From Candidatus Termititenax sp. (GTDB lineage Bacteria > Margulisbacteria > Riflemargulisbacteria > GWF2-35-9 > DYQY01): a stretch of 64,000 nt of DNA. Each line of letters opens with the position of its first letter. Position 1 is the stretch's first letter. The stretch lies in the NCBI GenBank assembly GCA_020719045.1, contig DYQY01000005.1, positions 88,277 through 152,276 of the forward strand. The letters are read 5' to 3'. This document shows, piece by piece, positions 37,444 through 46,453 of this stretch. Made by a program: the position numbers and the translations under genes. The notes beneath the pieces were generated by a model. It was not told the origin of the DNA. It saw nothing but the letters and a program-made list of their open reading frames with translations, and did no database searches.

Positions 37444-38481
37444 TTATGATGCAACATTATATATTTTATATACTTTTCCCTGAAGTTCTAGTTTTTCTAA
37501 ATCTTCAAGTTGATTAATCATTATTATTTCACCAGTTAGAGATTCAACTGCTAATGTAACAATTTTGTCGCTATGAAGTGGGTGAGTAGCCTTATATATA
37601 TTGATGCCAGATTTGTCAGCAGCAGAAATTATCTTCTCATTATTATGTATTTCTTTAATTTTATTAAGATTAAGTTCCTTATTTAGTTTTGTTCGGAACT
37701 GTTCAATATCATCCCAACCAAGGCACTCAAGTGTTTCTTTTGCATCAACGAAGCCTGTATTATCATCATAGATTAGCATTTCTGGTGAGTATCTTTGGTT
37801 AAACGTTTTAAGATTTTTTAGGTAGCGTAGTGATGCTTGCATGTTTAAGCTAAAAAGCTGCTGTTGTTTAACTAGTGAACTGTTTTTAATTTGACCAGCT
37901 TTTTGTGAATTATTAGCTTGGGTATCGTTATCCGTCAGAATGGAGTCTTCAACTTCTTCTGTATCCGCGATGTCTTCGGCCCCACCAGGTTTGCTTTGTA
38001 CTTTTTTAAACCAACCTTTAAATAGAGCAACATTAGAGGCTAGATTTAATGGGTTTAATGTTGATTCTTTGCTTTCTCCAAGCAGTTTATTCTGAAGATT
38101 TGATTTGTTATCTTTAGCCTGTTCTTTAAGTTTATTTAGTTGAGTGTCCTGTAAAAATTCAGCAATATTTGCTTTTGCTGCTGTTAGTGTGTGTGAATCA
38201 GGTTTCTGAATAAGTTGCTGAACATTTTTCATAACCTCAGCTTGATTATTTTTATTTTGAGTTGTTTGGTTTTCTGTTTTTGAGCTTATCTCACTATAGG
38301 TGCGCTGTGTTTCTTGAGACTCTTCTTGTTTAACAACCTCTTTTAGTTGTTGCTGAATACTGTCTGGATTAACTTTGTGCTTTTGGCTTGGTAAATTTAG
38401 TTTGCCAGCAAAATCATTGCCAGATTGAACCTGTTTATCATAAGAAATATTATAACTATTTTGCACATTTCCTATATCCAT
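37444..38481 (-). CDS. hypothetical protein, no signal peptide, Q/N/K-rich
   Basis: Start MDIGNVQ at 38481 has SD GGGGG; ORF-track start is 38511. Confidence 0.75.
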   Translation of the reverse strand: MDIGNVQNSYNISYDKQVQSGNDFAGKLNLPSQKHKVNPDSIQQQLKEVVKQEESQETQRTYSEISSKTENQTTQNKNNQAEVMKNVQQLIQKPDSHTLTAAKANIAEFLQDTQLNKLKEQAKDNKSNLQNKLLGESKESTLNPLNLASNVALFKGWFKKVQSKPGGAEDIADTEEVEDSILTDNDTQANNSQKAGQIKNSSLVKQQQLFSLNMQASLRYLKNLKTFNQRYSPEMLIYDDNTGFVDAKETLECLGWDDIEQFRTKLNKELNLNKIKEIHNNEKIISAADKSGINIYKATHPLHSDKIVTLAVESLTGEIIMINQLEDLEKLELQGKVYKIYNVAS

Positions 38482-38612
38482 ATATATATCCCCCATAATA
38501 TATACGCCCAAAAACCAATATTTTATTCATTAATAATTTTCGATACATTTATTTATAGATTCTTGGCGATACTAGATATGTTAGTAGAAAATTGTATATA
38601 GGGGGAAAAGAG

Positions 38613-39053
38613 ATGACAGACATAAATAGTACTAATAATGATATAACTTTTTCAAAGTATTTATCTGGCACTGCTTATGTTGATATAACTGAGCAGAGTA
38701 AAACTCTTTTAAGTGATAATAAGCTTGATGAGCAAGAGATTCTTGGAATGACACTCATGTATGAAGGTGCGGAGACTACTGTTGGTAATTTATTATCAGA
38801 AAAAAAGGCTGAAGGTCAGGAAGTAAGCCTCAACTTTTTGTTTGGTGGTGAGGTTGACTCAACGAAGGTAAGTATCTCTGATATGTCTACATATGGAGCA
38901 TCAAAGAGTAATGGTAAAATGAGTTGTACTTTAACACAGGAAGATATATATAATCAGTTGATTGATGATATGATTTGGGATCAGTTGAAGGATAGCCTTA
39001 AGGAAGTTGCTAGCCAAGGACTAGGAACATTTTCTTACGATAAAGATAATTAA
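38613..39053 (+). CDS. hypothetical protein, no signal peptide
   Basis: 146 aa from ATG 38613 with SD gggggaaaag. Confidence 0.75.
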   Translation: MTDINSTNNDITFSKYLSGTAYVDITEQSKTLLSDNKLDEQEILGMTLMYEGAETTVGNLLSEKKAEGQEVSLNFLFGGEVDSTKVSISDMSTYGASKSNGKMSCTLTQEDIYNQLIDDMIWDQLKDSLKEVASQGLGTFSYDKDN

Positions 39054-39071
39054 CAAGAGGAGGGGATTTAG

Positions 39072-40223
39072 ATGGTAGATTTTATTAATAATATCGGAAT
39101 AGATGCACAAGGAGGAGTTGGACAAATCCCTCTGGATAATGCACTTCAAGAAGAAGGATTGGTGCAAGAATCAGTAGAGATGGAGTATAGTTATACTGGC
39201 GCTACAACAACAAAGAATAATGATTATCAGCTTGTTAAACTAAGTATTAATGGTCAGCAGTATACTGGGATACCAGATATCTTCCAGTCAAATGATCCGG
39301 CAATTAAAACAATGTTTGATGCTCTTAGGTCAGATTCTGTAATAACTGATGATATGACTCTTGAAGATCAAAAAATGATTATGTCATATTTAGTTTCACT
39401 ATCTAACACTGTGCAAGAGAATTCAGGCACCAATAAGGCTACGGCATTTAATGGGACTGAGAATGTTTCCGTAACTTCTTTTATTGAGCCACAAGATGAA
39501 GCTGTATCAAGTCTAGCTTCTCAGCTTCAAGCACAGGGAATAATTACATCATCAATGTCAGACGCAGAGAAATTAGCAGCAATTACTAGCTATGTTAATG
39601 CAAATGTAAGTTATGAGACAGATGCTGTAGGAGAAGGTTGGAGCACAGCTGCAAATACTATTGCATCAGGGTCAGGCGATTGTGAGGATATGGCAGTATT
39701 AGTTGCAAGTTTAGCTATTGCTTGTGGTGTAGATGAGTCAAATGTTCAGGTTTGTGTTAAAGCTGGAAGTGCAGATAATCAAGGTCACGTTGTTGTTGGT
39801 TTATTTAATAGTAATGGTCAAATATCAACGTTTGACGCAATAACAAATGAGAAATCAAGCGCTACTTCATCTGACTTTACTTTTACATTTAGCACTACAA
39901 CGGTAACTAGTGGAGATGGTTCTGTTGGTAATGGGTGGGCAATGGAAGATGCTAGTAACGCAAATAGTTTATATACTGCGGCATCTGTTGTTTCACAAGT
40001 AAGAAATACTATAGCTAATGCAATAGATGGAACCTATAGTAGTATGTTAGATTATGCTAATAAGTTGGATCAATATACAGACCCTGGTAAGTTATTTATA
40101 CTGCAACAGGAATTGCAGACGATGAAAGATATGATTGCAACCTATACTGCTGTTGGTAAAATGATTGGTGATACATTATCAGAAGCAATGCAGAGCTTCG
40201 CTTCTGCACTAAATAACAGTTAG
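39072..40223 (+). CDS. transglutaminase-like cysteine peptidase domain protein
   Basis: GSGDCEDMAVLVASLA (Cys), NQGHVVVGLF (His), FDA (Asp) triad-like motifs; SD gaggagggg. Confidence 0.75.
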   Translation: MVDFINNIGIDAQGGVGQIPLDNALQEEGLVQESVEMEYSYTGATTTKNNDYQLVKLSINGQQYTGIPDIFQSNDPAIKTMFDALRSDSVITDDMTLEDQKMIMSYLVSLSNTVQENSGTNKATAFNGTENVSVTSFIEPQDEAVSSLASQLQAQGIITSSMSDAEKLAAITSYVNANVSYETDAVGEGWSTAANTIASGSGDCEDMAVLVASLAIACGVDESNVQVCVKAGSADNQGHVVVGLFNSNGQISTFDAITNEKSSATSSDFTFTFSTTTVTSGDGSVGNGWAMEDASNANSLYTAASVVSQVRNTIANAIDGTYSSMLDYANKLDQYTDPGKLFILQQELQTMKDMIATYTAVGKMIGDTLSEAMQSFASALNNS

Positions 40224-40789
40224 TTGTTAACGGTGCTAATTAGATGATTGTAGCAATCTAAAGATTGCTTATCAATAAAGCGTTCTGTTTCAATAAGTCT
40301 ATTCATTGAGTATTTAACAGCAATTATCATTGTTTTGTTGATGTCTTGAAAGACCAAATCTTTCATTATTTGTGCTTCTGGGTATTTTCTGCCAGATTCA
40401 GCTTTATCGGCAATAAAGATTATTTTTTCTAGCAAGCTCATGTTTGTTTTTCCTGTTGTGTGCCAGTGGATTGCTTCAATAATATCTTTATCATTTATGT
40501 GAAGTTCATGTTCAATAATTAAAGCCCCGATTGGAGCGTGAAGGAGTTTCTTGTTTAGTATTTCAGACTCAGAAAGTGTGTAGTTATGTTCACGAGCAGT
40601 GATTATAGATTTTTCGAAAGTGTACTCTTTTGCAATGTCATGGAGAATACCAGCAGTATAAGCTTTTTCTGAACTAATACCATAATGCTTGGCTATGTCT
40701 TTGGCTAATTCAGCAACACGATACGAATGATTAATTCTATCCTCAGAGTGAAGATATTCACGAATAATGTCTTTTAGATCTTTTTCCAT
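40220..40789 (-). CDS. yqeK: YqeK-type HD-domain hydrolase
   Basis: HSYRVAELAKDIAKHYG, AGILHDIAKEY, HAPIGALIIEHEL, AIHWHTTGKTNMSLLEKIIFIADKAE. Confidence 0.92.
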   Translation of the reverse strand: MEKDLKDIIREYLHSEDRINHSYRVAELAKDIAKHYGISSEKAYTAGILHDIAKEYTFEKSIITAREHNYTLSESEILNKKLLHAPIGALIIEHELHINDKDIIEAIHWHTTGKTNMSLLEKIIFIADKAESGRKYPEAQIMKDLVFQDINKTMIIAVKYSMNRLIETERFIDKQSLDCYNHLISTVNN

Positions 40790-40807
40790 TTAGCGAATTA
40801 TAAATTT

Positions 40808-41044
40808 TTAGTTGACTATCAGTTCTCTGCCATTAAGTTCATAGCCATGCATTTTTTTAATTATTGTTTCAGCATGCTCATTTGGAACTTCAATAAAGGC
40901 AAATCCTCTTGGTTGACCTGTTAGTGTGTCTGTTTCTATTTTTGCTCTAATATTATCAACTTCGTTAACGTCTTTGAATAAAGCAGCTAGTTCTTCTTCT
41001 GTTGTTTCCCAAGAAAGGTTTCCTACGTATAGACTTGTACTCAT
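40808..41044 (-). CDS. RRM-domain RNA-binding protein
   Basis: SLYVGNLSWETTEEEL (RNP2), GQPRGFAFIEV (RNP1); SD aaggagg. Confidence 0.95.
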   Translation of the reverse strand: MSTSLYVGNLSWETTEEELAALFKDVNEVDNIRAKIETDTLTGQPRGFAFIEVPNEHAETIIKKMHGYELNGRELIVN

Positions 41045-41201
41045 AATGTTCCTCCTTCTGCTTTGTATTTAAATTATAGTTAAAATATCACTAAAAATCA
41101 AACCCTATAAACGTATATTCCTTACAATTAGTTTACTATTTTATGGGTTTTGTTCTAGTTAATTGAATACAAAGATTGGCTTGCTATGTTATTATTTCTC
41201 T

Positions 41202-43295
41202 ATGGAAAAATCAGTAGCAAGTAATAAGGCAGGAATATTTAACGATCTATTTATGGTCTTTGGGGTTTTTGCAATTTTGATAATGATATTAATTCCACTG
41301 CCAGCTTTTTTGATTGATATTGTTGTTTCACTGAATTTTACAATTTCTGTTTTGATTCTTTTGGTTACAATGAATACAAAAGACGCAGTTCAGTTTAATG
41401 TTTTTCCAACATTTTTATTAATTATTACTTTATTTAGATTGGCTTTAGGTATTTTGATAACTAGGTCACTTATGTTAACTGCTTCTGCTGGAAGTATAGT
41501 TTCAACTTTTGGACAGTTTGTTGTTGGAGGTAACTATGTAGTTGGTATTATGATTTTTATGGTTTTAGTTATTATTCAGTTTGTGGTTATCACTGGTGGT
41601 GCACAGAGAGTTGCGGAAGTTGCAGCAAGATTTACTTTAGATGCTATGCCAGGTAAACAGATGGCAATCGATGCTGATTTGAATGCAGGTCTTATTGATG
41701 AGGAAACCGCTAAGAGAAAAAGATTAGATATTGCCAAAGAAGCTGACTTTTATGGTTCTATGGACGGTGCTACCAAATTTATTCGTGGGGACTCCATTGC
41801 TTCAATTATTATTATTTTGGTAAATATTTTTGGAGGTTTTGTTATCGGTGTTGTTCAGTTAGGTATGCCACTTATTCAAGCTTTGCAGGTGTATACTCTT
41901 CTTACTGTCGGAGCAGGTATTGTTTTGCAGGTTCCAGCTTTATTAATATCGTCAGCTGCAGGTATTATTGTAACTAAGGCATCATCAGAAGTTAGTTTAG
42001 CTGCTGATATTAGAGACCAGATGTTTTCTCAACAGAAGGTTATGTATATTGCTTCAGCTCTTTCGGTATTGGCAATGCTTATACCTAGTATGCCAAAGCT
42101 TCCTTTTTTGGCTTCAGCTGTTTTCTTTTGGTATTTAGGTAATTCATTTAAGAAAATCGCCAAGGAAGAGGAGCATAAAAAGCCAGCTGACAGTCCAGCC
42201 CTAGGAAAAGGCGATGCAGGAAAAGAAGCTGCACCAGAAAAAATTGTTCCTAAAGTTGATGTTGATTTATTGGAGCTGGAAATAGGTTATGGTGTAATAC
42301 CACTAGTTGATCCTAAACAAGGCGGAACTTTACTTGAAAATATTACTTCAATGAGAAAGAAGTTGGCTTCTGAGCTTGGAATAATAATTCCTCCAATACG
42401 GATAAGAGACAACATAAGTCTTAAACCTAATCATTATGTAGTGAAGATTAAGGGCGCAGAAATGGCTTCAGGTGAAGTTATGAACGATAGACTTCTCGCA
42501 ATGGACCCAGGAGGGGTAACAGATAGAATTTCTGGTTTTGAGACAGTTGAGCCAGCGTTTGGACTTAATGCAATTTGGATAGTGTCAGCCGACAAGGAGA
42601 GGGCACAGGTTTCAGGGTATACAGTAGTTGATGCTGCAACAGTAATTATTACTCATATTACAGAAATTATTAGAAAGCATGCAGCAGAATTGTTGGGACG
42701 ACAGGAAGTCAAAATCTTAATAGATAACATTAAAGAAAAATATCCTGCTGTAATCGAGGAGCTAATTCCAACATTACTTACAATTGGGGAAGTTCAGAAG
42801 GTTTTAGGACAGTTATTAAATGAAAGAATACCAGTCAGAAATTTAGTTACCATTCTTGAGATACTTGCCGATAATGCTAGGATAAGTAAAAACGTTGATA
42901 ATCTGACATCAAATTGTAGACAAGGGCTTGCACGCCAGATAACTAAACAATATCAGACGCCAAAAGGTATTATTGTTGCAATTACACTTGACCCTTCCTT
43001 AGAACAGAAAATAGCAGACTCTATTCAATATACAGAACAGGGCTCATTTACTTCACTTAGTCCAATGTCTATCCAGCAGGTATTTCAGGGGCTTTCTGTT
43101 GAGATGGAAAAAGTAGTTAATATGGGTTATCAGCCGATAGTGTTATGTTCAACAAGCGTAAGACCTCATTTCAGAAAAATGACAGTTCGTACATTTCCCA
43201 ATTTAGTTGTATTGGCGTATAATGAGATATTAGCTGAAGTAGAGATTCAAGCTATAGGTTTAGTGAGGTTAATCAATGAGGATAAAGAAGTATGA
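41202..43295 (+). CDS. flhA: flagellar biosynthesis protein FlhA
   Basis: FHIPEP family: NVFPTFLLIITLFRLALGILITRSLM, DAMPGKQMAIDADLNAGLI; followed by flhF/flhG. Start 41202 preferred over TTG 41163. Confidence 0.92.
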   Translation: MEKSVASNKAGIFNDLFMVFGVFAILIMILIPLPAFLIDIVVSLNFTISVLILLVTMNTKDAVQFNVFPTFLLIITLFRLALGILITRSLMLTASAGSIVSTFGQFVVGGNYVVGIMIFMVLVIIQFVVITGGAQRVAEVAARFTLDAMPGKQMAIDADLNAGLIDEETAKRKRLDIAKEADFYGSMDGATKFIRGDSIASIIIILVNIFGGFVIGVVQLGMPLIQALQVYTLLTVGAGIVLQVPALLISSAAGIIVTKASSEVSLAADIRDQMFSQQKVMYIASALSVLAMLIPSMPKLPFLASAVFFWYLGNSFKKIAKEEEHKKPADSPALGKGDAGKEAAPEKIVPKVDVDLLELEIGYGVIPLVDPKQGGTLLENITSMRKKLASELGIIIPPIRIRDNISLKPNHYVVKIKGAEMASGEVMNDRLLAMDPGGVTDRISGFETVEPAFGLNAIWIVSADKERAQVSGYTVVDAATVIITHITEIIRKHAAELLGRQEVKILIDNIKEKYPAVIEELIPTLLTIGEVQKVLGQLLNERIPVRNLVTILEILADNARISKNVDNLTSNCRQGLARQITKQYQTPKGIIVAITLDPSLEQKIADSIQYTEQGSFTSLSPMSIQQVFQGLSVEMEKVVNMGYQPIVLCSTSVRPHFRKMTVRTFPNLVVLAYNEILAEVEIQAIGLVRLINEDKEV

Positions 43296-44505
43296 AGCAA
43301 ATAGCATGAATGATGCTGTTAGAATGATCAAAAAGGATTTTGGTCCTGATGCGGTCATTCTTCATTCAAGAACGATTAACAAAGGTGGAATGTTCGGGTT
43401 ATTTGGTAGAGACGTAGTTGAGGTAATGGCCGGTATTGATGTAAACATCGTTGAAAAGAAACAAAACCAAGAAGCTAGAAAGCCAGTTGCAGCTCAGATT
43501 CCAACTCAACAGTATCCAAAAGAGCAAGTAGCTCAACAGAGAAATATTTATGCCCCAAGGGAAGAAACTAAGCAGTATTTTAGAGAACTTACTCAAGAGA
43601 TATCTCCAATAACCTCTAGTCTAGAACAGAAGGTTACAACTCTTACAAGGGAAATGGATGATATAAAAGAAACCTTAAACATCATTGTTCGAAAGGTGGC
43701 TAATTCTCCTCATCCAATGATTTCTCCAAAGCTGATGGGATACTATAAGCAGTTAGAGTCCAAAGGGATTAGCGAGGATTTGATAGTTAGCATTCTTCAA
43801 AATATTGAAAATGATTTTGAAGATAAAGATTTAGATAATAAACAAAGAATTAATGACTATATTCGCGGTAAGGTTATTGAGATGTTGGGAACTACAAATC
43901 AAATTGATCTTGATGCACCAGATGCGAAGAAGATTATTGCGCTAGTTGGTCCAACAGGTGTTGGTAAGACAACTACTATTGCAAAAATGGCTGCAAATTT
44001 TAGTTTAATCCAAAAAAAGAAAGTTGCACTTATAACTATCGATACATTTAGGGTTGCGGCTATAGAACAATTGAGAAACTATTCTAATATAATAGGAATT
44101 CCTATGGAGGTTGTTTTTAATATCGAGGACTTTACTCAGGCACTTAGAAAACATAAGGATATGGATATAATTCTTATTGATACTGCAGGTCGCTCGCCAA
44201 ATAATAGATCACAAATCTTAGAACTTAAGAAGTTTTTAAGAAACAGTTTTGTTGATACCTATTTGGTTTTAAGTGTAACCTCTAAATCAAAAGATATATA
44301 CAACACTATTCAGATATATAGTGCGATATTTGATGATAAGATTATTTTTACTAAGGTAGATGAGACAGATTCACGAGGTGTTATTCTGGATGTAGTTCAG
44401 AAATACCATAAAAAGTTGAGCTATTTTACAAATGGACAGAATGTCCCAGATGATTTTGAAGTCGCAAATCCTGGTAAAATTGCTGATTTGATTTTTGATG
44501 TTTAG
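43276..44505 (+). CDS. flhF: flagellar biosynthesis SRP-like GTPase FlhF
   Basis: MRIKKYEANSMNDAVRMIKKDFGPDAVILHSR; LVGPTGVGKTTTIAKMAA; LIDTAGRS. Confidence 0.94.
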   Translation: MRIKKYEANSMNDAVRMIKKDFGPDAVILHSRTINKGGMFGLFGRDVVEVMAGIDVNIVEKKQNQEARKPVAAQIPTQQYPKEQVAQQRNIYAPREETKQYFRELTQEISPITSSLEQKVTTLTREMDDIKETLNIIVRKVANSPHPMISPKLMGYYKQLESKGISEDLIVSILQNIENDFEDKDLDNKQRINDYIRGKVIEMLGTTNQIDLDAPDAKKIIALVGPTGVGKTTTIAKMAANFSLIQKKKVALITIDTFRVAAIEQLRNYSNIIGIPMEVVFNIEDFTQALRKHKDMDIILIDTAGRSPNNRSQILELKKFLRNSFVDTYLVLSVTSKSKDIYNTIQIYSAIFDDKIIFTKVDETDSRGVILDVVQKYHKKLSYFTNGQNVPDDFEVANPGKIADLIFDV

Positions 44506-44513
44506 ATAGTTTT

Positions 44514-45425
44514 TTGGGGGAAATTATGGATCAGGCGGATTCGCTAAGACAATTAGTTAGGTCACAGGGCAGAAACGATGTTGGTGTTGTCGTGTCTAAA
44601 AAAGAGGCAAATACACGTATAATCGCTGTTACTAGTGGTAAGGGTGGAGTTGGAAAGTCAAACCTTTCTCTTAATCTAGGATTAGCTATTGCTAAGAGCC
44701 AAGCTAAAAAAGTTCTTATTCTGGATGCTGACTTTGGTACTGCCAATGTTGATATTTTGATGGGTGTTTTCCCGAAATATAACATTAGTAATGTTATTTA
44801 TGATCAGATTCCTATCGAGGAAGTTATCGTTGAAGGACCTTATGGTGTTAAAGTACTGCCAGGTGTTTCTGGTGTTGCACAATTAACGTCACTTACAGAG
44901 AACCAAAAACAATTCTTTTTCGAACAGTTAGAGCTTTATCAAGATAAACATCATCCAGATATTATTATTATTGATACTGGTGCAGGTGTTGGTAATACTG
45001 TTATGAATTTTTTGTTGTCAGCTGACGAGGTTATTGTAGTTTTAACTGCAGAACCAACGTCGCTTTCTGACTCATATGCAGTTATCAAGACACTCCATCA
45101 ATACAATTCAGAGATGAAGGTTAGTATTATTGCAAATATGGTTAATAGTGAAAATGAGGCATTAAAGGTATATTCTCTGCTTCAAAATGTTTGTAGTAAA
45201 TTCTTAGCAAAAAGCATTGAGTATTTGGGGCATGTAAGTGCAAGTAAAACACTTTGTTCAGCGGTTAGGGAGCAGCGACCTGTTTTGGTTAATTATCCTA
45301 ACGCTACTGTTTCATATGAGATTATTAAACTTGCAAAGAAAATTGTTAGTATTGATCCAGCTGGTAAGAAAAGTTTCTCAAACTTTTTTTCATTAGCAAC
45401 AAAGTACTTTGGATGGAATGATTAA
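44514..45425 (+). CDS. flhG: MinD/ParA-like ATPase FlhG
   Basis: IAVTSGKGGVGKSNLSLNLGLAIAK; VLILDADFGTANVDILMG; next to flhF. Confidence 0.93.
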   Translation: MGEIMDQADSLRQLVRSQGRNDVGVVVSKKEANTRIIAVTSGKGGVGKSNLSLNLGLAIAKSQAKKVLILDADFGTANVDILMGVFPKYNISNVIYDQIPIEEVIVEGPYGVKVLPGVSGVAQLTSLTENQKQFFFEQLELYQDKHHPDIIIIDTGAGVGNTVMNFLLSADEVIVVLTAEPTSLSDSYAVIKTLHQYNSEMKVSIIANMVNSENEALKVYSLLQNVCSKFLAKSIEYLGHVSASKTLCSAVREQRPVLVNYPNATVSYEIIKLAKKIVSIDPAGKKSFSNFFSLATKYFGWND

Positions 45426-45663
45426 GAAGTATAGTTTATATTTTGCTAATACGGCTACGATAGTAGTTTTCTCTGCTAGCCTTTATAATGGTGTTTCTTT
45501 TTCCACTTTAGTTATTAGGACTGTCATCACTTTTTTTGTTTGTTACTTTTTAGCATTATTGTTAGGTATTATCACAATAGAAACGTTGTTAGATAGTCAG
45601 ATGAGAAAGATTGAGACTCGGAAAGAGCAGAAGAGAGCAGAAGAAAAGAACAAAAAGGCTTAG
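45409..45663 (+). CDS. small hypothetical membrane protein between flhG and sigma-28
   Basis: 84 aa, two hydrophobic segments then charged tail. Confidence 0.65.
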   Translation: MDGMIKKYSLYFANTATIVVFSASLYNGVSFSTLVIRTVITFFVCYFLALLLGIITIETLLDSQMRKIETRKEQKRAEEKNKKA

Positions 45664-45678
45664 GTTTTTATAAGGAGA

Positions 45679-46413
45679 ATGATGCTTAAAAAGGGTAATC
45701 CTTATGATAAAGATAAAACCAGTGAAGAGATTGAGCGACTGGTACTGAGCAATCTTGCCTTAGTGAAACACATAATTTCAAGAATGGAAATGAATCTTCC
45801 TTACGGAATGGATAAAGAAGACCTTGTTAGTGTTGGCAACATTGGTCTGCTAGAGGCAGCTCAGAATTATGATAGTTCCAAAAATGTTCAGTTTCAGACC
45901 TATGCCTACATTAAGGTTCGAGGAGCTGTGCTAGATGAGATTAGAAAAGTCAGCTTCGGTGGACAATCAATCATCAGAAAACATAAAAAAATATCCGATG
46001 CCTATAAAACACTTGAGCAGAAACTTGCTAGAATGCCAAAAGATAGCGAGGTTGCTGAAGAGCTAGGCCTTAGCGAAGATAAGTTTGATAAACTGGTTGA
46101 CGAGACTAGCGGTGCTTATTTGATGTCTTTAGACGACTTCACTGATGATGAAGATAATCTAAGGTTTATTGACCAGTTGTCCGACGATGAAGACCATTTA
46201 GGTGAAATCATTGAACAGGAGAAGGTAGACATACTGGTGAAAGCAATAGATGACTTGCCAGAAAAAGATAGGATTATACTCAGTCTCTACTATGAACAGA
46301 GATTGTCACTAAAAGAGATAAGTCTTATAATGAATTTATCTGAATCTAGGATATCTCAGGTTCATAAAAAAGCTGTAGTCGCCATACGTGCGTTTATACA
46401 AAATAGGATGTAG
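45679..46413 (+). CDS. fliA: FliA/WhiG-family sigma factor (sigma-28)
   Basis: YGMDKEDLVSVGNIGLLEAAQNYDSSKNVQFQTYAYIKVRGAVLDEIRK; end of flh cluster. Confidence 0.9.
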   Translation: MMLKKGNPYDKDKTSEEIERLVLSNLALVKHIISRMEMNLPYGMDKEDLVSVGNIGLLEAAQNYDSSKNVQFQTYAYIKVRGAVLDEIRKVSFGGQSIIRKHKKISDAYKTLEQKLARMPKDSEVAEELGLSEDKFDKLVDETSGAYLMSLDDFTDDEDNLRFIDQLSDDEDHLGEIIEQEKVDILVKAIDDLPEKDRIILSLYYEQRLSLKEISLIMNLSESRISQVHKKAVVAIRAFIQNRM

Positions 46414-46453
46414 GAATACCTTTTTTTAGAGCATACCAAAGGAGCAAAGTTAG

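Noticed and set aside
38512-38612. Sigma-28 promoter (GGCGATA at about 38566) in the divergent intergenic region
   Set aside because: No convincing TAAA -35 at the expected spacing.
41100-41153. AAACCCTATAAA / TTTATGGGTTT inverted repeat upstream of flhA as a riboswitch
   Set aside because: Single imperfect stem with a long AT-rich loop; no match to any riboswitch core I know.
41202-43295. Assignment of flhA as a non-flagellar injectisome SctV
   Set aside because: Immediate flhF, flhG and sigma-28 context favours flagellar FlhA.
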